From an uncultured Chloroflexota bacterium (GTDB taxonomy: Bacteria; Chloroflexota; Anaerolineae; Aggregatilineales; Phototrophicaceae): DNA of 7,297 nucleotides. Both the position numbers and the translations under genes were made by a program. The stretch lies in NCBI GenBank assembly GCA_937864975.1, contig CALMDI010000717.1:1-7297 (forward strand), in the 5' to 3' direction. Shown here piece after piece: positions 5,516 to 7,297 of this stretch; within the stretch, counting starts at the first letter, position 1, and every line of letters starts with the position of its first letter. A model generated the notes under the pieces. That model saw nothing but the letters and a program-made list of their open reading frames with translations, made no database searches and was not told where the DNA came from.

Positions 5516-6100
5516 TTAGTCACGCCGCTGGCGGGCGCTGTCCCACAGCGCGGCGAGTTCTCGCTCCGTGAGCCGCTGCCATTCGCCGGGCTGCAAGCCG
5601 TCGAGCGTGACCGGTCCAATCGCTTCGCGGACGAGGCGCAGCGTGGGATAACCGACCGCTGCCGTCATGCGCCGCACCTGACGATTTTTGCCTTCGGTCA
5701 GCGTGAGCCGCAGCCACGCCGTCGGCACCTGTTTTCGAAAGCGGATCGGCACGCTGCGCTCTGGTAGATCAAGCGGAACCGCAATCAGTTCCGCCTTCGC
5801 CGGGCGAGTTCGTCCATCGTTTAGCTCGACGCCGCGCCGGAGATATTCCAGAGCCGCTTCGTCGGGAACCCGCTCCACCTGAACGAGATAGGTTCGCGGG
5901 TGGGCGAACTGCGGCTGTGTCAAGCGCGCGTTCAGCCTGCCGGAGTCGGTCAGCAGGAGCAATCCTTCGCTGTCGTAATCCAGACGTCCGGCGGCATAAA
6001 CGCCCGCCACGTCGATGAAGTCCGCCAGCGTCGCGCGTCCCTGCGCGTCGGTGAACTGCGTCAGCACGTTAAACGGCTTCCAGAATCGAATCGCTTCCAT
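5516..6100 (-). CDS. rluE: 23S rRNA pseudouridine synthase, RluE type
   Basis: A 194-residue enzyme of the RsuA/RluE branch of pseudouridine synthases. It begins directly with the catalytic domain (RFWKPFNVLTQFTD) and has no S4 RNA-binding domain, which in this branch fits RluE, the enzyme that modifies a uridine in 23S rRNA (U2457 in E. coli). The catalytic aspartate is D41 in GRLDYDSEGLLLLT (38-51). Other family signatures are VYAAGRLD, ARLTQP, TYLVQVE, the ELNDGRTRPA segment, and EGKNRQVRRMTAAVGYPTLRL near the C-terminus. The E. coli protein is slightly longer at its N-terminus. No clear Shine-Dalgarno precedes ATG 6100, so the mRNA may be leaderless or nearly so. It is divergent from purU across 174 bp and convergent with the small-protein gene. 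The family call is firm; the exact target uridine is inferred from E. coli. Confidence 0.87.
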   Translation of the reverse strand: MEAIRFWKPFNVLTQFTDAQGRATLADFIDVAGVYAAGRLDYDSEGLLLLTDSGRLNARLTQPQFAHPRTYLVQVERVPDEAALEYLRRGVELNDGRTRPAKAELIAVPLDLPERSVPIRFRKQVPTAWLRLTLTEGKNRQVRRMTAAVGYPTLRLVREAIGPVTLDGLQPGEWQRLTERELAALWDSARQRRD

Positions 6101-6274
6101 GCGACAGTTTTAACGCATCGGCGCGCGGCTGAAAAGCACTCACCACGGTTCATTCGAGCGGCTTGCACGAGCGTCCTACTGCTCCCGTTGGGCAAACCGG
6201 CTCTTATCGCCGCTGCCGGAATCGATTACACTGAGCGTTCTTATGCCGCACGATTCATCCGAGGTCAACGTTTC
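6101..6274. other. Divergent rluE/purU intergenic region
   Basis: This 174-bp stretch between two divergent starts must hold both promoters. For purU, TTATCG (6204-6209) and TACACT (6227-6232) with a 17-bp gap is a weak candidate, and the ribosome site GAGGT (6261-6265) is clear. For rluE, only a poor pair (TTTTCA and TTAAAA on the minus strand, 16 bp apart) is seen close to the start. No riboswitch fold, tRNA or credible extra reading frame was recognised. Confidence 0.35.
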
Positions 6275-7150
6275 ATGCAAGCCAATGGCGCTTCGTCTCC
6301 CCAGTCCGCGACCCTGCTCATTTCCTGTCCCGACCGCAAAGGGCTGGTCGCGGCGATCACCCAGTTTATCGCCGGGAACGACGGCAATATTCTGCATCTC
6401 GATCAGCACGTCGACGCGCAGGAGAATATTTTTTTCATGCGTGTCGAGTGGGATTTGACGCATTTCACGATTCCGCCGGACGAGATCGTGGCTGCCTGGA
6501 AGCCGATTGCCGACGGTTACCAGATGCAATGGCACCTGCGTTTTTCGAGCCAGATTCCGCGCATGGCGATCTTCGTGTCGAAAGAGGCACACTGTCTATA
6601 CGACATTCTCTCGCGCTATACGGCGGGCGAGTGGCGCGTCGAGGTACCGATGATCGTCAGCAATCACACCGAGCTTGAACCGGTCGCGGCGCAGTTCGGC
6701 ATTCCCTATTACGTCTTTCCGATCACCAGAGACACCAAGCGCGAGCAGGAGCAGAAACAGGTGGCGCTGCTGCGCGAGTGTGGCATCGATCTGGTCGTCC
6801 TGGCGCGTTACATGCAAATTTTGTCCGGCGAGTTCGTGTCAGAATATCCGAACCGGATTATCAACATTCACCACTCGTTCCTGCCCGCCTTCCCCGGCGC
6901 GAAGCCTTATCACATGGCATACAGCCGAGGCGTCAAGATCATCGGCGCGACCAGCCATTACGTTACCGCCGACCTCGATGCCGGACCGATCATCGAGCAG
7001 GAAACCGTGCGGATTAACCACAAGGACTCCGTCGAGGATTTGGTACGCAAGGGGAAGGACGTCGAGAAGCTCGTCCTGTCGCGCGCCATCCGCTACCACC
7101 TGCAAAATCAGGTGCTTGTCTACAACAACAAAACGGTCATCTTCGCCTAA
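6275..7150 (+). CDS. purU: Formyltetrahydrofolate deformylase
   Basis: A 291-residue cytosolic enzyme that hydrolyses 10-formyltetrahydrofolate to formate and tetrahydrofolate, balancing the one-carbon pool and supplying formate (for instance to PurT in purine synthesis). Domain order is typical: an N-terminal ACT domain at about 12-90 (ATLLISCPDRKGLVAAI… DQHVDAQENIFFMRVEW), then a formyltransferase domain from about 96. Catalytic residues shared with PurN are present: N197-I-H199-H-S-F-L-P204 and D235 in TADLDAGPI. The loop IVSNH and the FPGAKPYHMAYSRGVKIIGATSHY stretch are diagnostic of PurU rather than PurN or Fmt. Length matches the family (about 280-290). The start at ATG 6275 is chosen because GAGGT (6261-6265) is nine bases upstream and the ACT domain follows at once; the frame stays open upstream to about 5900 only by running antisense to rluE. 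Confidence 0.93.
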   Translation: MQANGASSPQSATLLISCPDRKGLVAAITQFIAGNDGNILHLDQHVDAQENIFFMRVEWDLTHFTIPPDEIVAAWKPIADGYQMQWHLRFSSQIPRMAIFVSKEAHCLYDILSRYTAGEWRVEVPMIVSNHTELEPVAAQFGIPYYVFPITRDTKREQEQKQVALLRECGIDLVVLARYMQILSGEFVSEYPNRIINIHHSFLPAFPGAKPYHMAYSRGVKIIGATSHYVTADLDAGPIIEQETVRINHKDSVEDLVRKGKDVEKLVLSRAIRYHLQNQVLVYNNKTVIFA

Positions 7151-7186
7151 AATCTAAAACCCTTGGCTCAACATTCCTTTCCGTGA

Positions 7187-7297
7187 TCAAAAAATAAACA
7201 TGGCGTCGCCAAATGAGAAGAAGCGATAGCCTTCCTGTTTGGCAACTTCGTAAGCCTTCAGCACCGTTTCGCGTCCCGCGAAGGCGCTGATCATCAT
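7187..7297 (-). CDS. queA: S-adenosylmethionine:tRNA ribosyltransferase-isomerase, C-terminal end (5' part outside window)
   Basis: The minus strand is open from the window edge to TGA 7189-7187 and gives 36 residues beginning MMISAFAGRE and ending FFSFGDAMFIF. This matches the highly conserved QueA C-terminus (…MLVSAFAGxExxLxAYxxAxxxxYRFFSFGDAMLI). QueA transfers and isomerises the ribosyl group of S-adenosylmethionine onto preQ1 in the wobble position of GU(N) tRNAs, forming epoxyqueuosine. The gene converges on purU with 36 bp between the two stops. The fragment is short, but the SAFAGRE and YRFFSFGDAM signatures are diagnostic. The ATG at the right edge is an internal methionine, not the start. 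No terminator hairpin is visible between the two genes. Confidence 0.9.
   Translation of the reverse strand: MMISAFAGRETVLKAYEVAKQEGYRFFSFGDAMFIF

Noticed and set aside
5900..6274. Upstream in-frame extension of purU by 125 codons
   Set aside because: Half of it is antisense to rluE, the residues show no domain, and ATG 6275 has a ribosome site and yields the normal PurU length.
6243..6458. 71-codon frame overlapping the purU start
   Set aside because: Its sequence is a +1 shadow of the ACT domain region, with Ser/Arg/Pro-rich composition and no ribosome site.
7151..7186. Bidirectional terminator between purU and queA
   Set aside because: No inverted repeat of useful length is present in the 36 bp; only a short T/A-rich stretch is seen.
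1..7297. CRISPR array, tRNA or rRNA gene, transposase, phage or toxin-antitoxin genes
   Set aside because: No regularly spaced repeats, RNA gene signatures or matching protein motifs were seen; nearly all the sequence is accounted for by ordinary metabolic genes.

Overview
The window holds a carbohydrate-uptake operon followed by a set of housekeeping genes. Base composition is GC-rich, and no plasmid, phage or transposase gene is visible. The host is a bacterium. The overall style (COG1653/COG1175/COG0395 sugar ABC operon with a DUF624 gene, a LacI regulator and a beta-phosphoglucomutase, with GC-rich hairpin repeats between genes) would fit Chloroflexota (Anaerolineae-like). That is an impression from protein style, not a demonstrated assignment.

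Layout. Positions 1-3320 (plus strand) carry the end of a sugar-binding lipoprotein gene, a strong stem-loop, two membrane permeases (MalF/UgpA-like and MalG/UgpE-like) and a DUF624/YesL-like membrane protein whose start is nearly coupled to the second permease. A G-rich, hairpin-rich intergenic stretch (3310-3418) closes this operon. A clear sigma70-type promoter then drives a full-length LacI-family repressor (3493-4530). Convergent to it, with a 35-bp tail overlap, is a beta-phosphoglucomutase on the minus strand (4496-5179). From the 154-bp divergent region beyond that, a well-formed promoter serves a 58-residue, fully hydrophilic small protein (5334-5510). This is followed by a convergent RluE-type 23S rRNA pseudouridine synthase (minus), a divergent formyltetrahydrofolate deformylase PurU (plus), and the last 36 codons of queA (minus) at the right edge.

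How the genes may work together. The binding protein, two permeases and LacI regulator form a typical CUT1-type oligosaccharide import unit; the ATPase is not in the window and may be a shared one encoded elsewhere. Beta-phosphoglucomutase turns beta-glucose 1-phosphate into glucose 6-phosphate, so its position beside this transporter suggests that the imported sugar is an alpha-glucoside (maltose, trehalose, kojibiose or similar) cleaved by an inverting phosphorylase (for example GH65) encoded outside the window. RluE, PurU and QueA are unrelated housekeeping functions (ribosome modification, one-carbon metabolism, queuosine tRNA modification).

I found no evidence for a dramatic new system. 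The parts least explained by known families are the small disordered protein, the tandem-hairpin intergenic element and the stem-loops placed at two junctions inside the transport operon.
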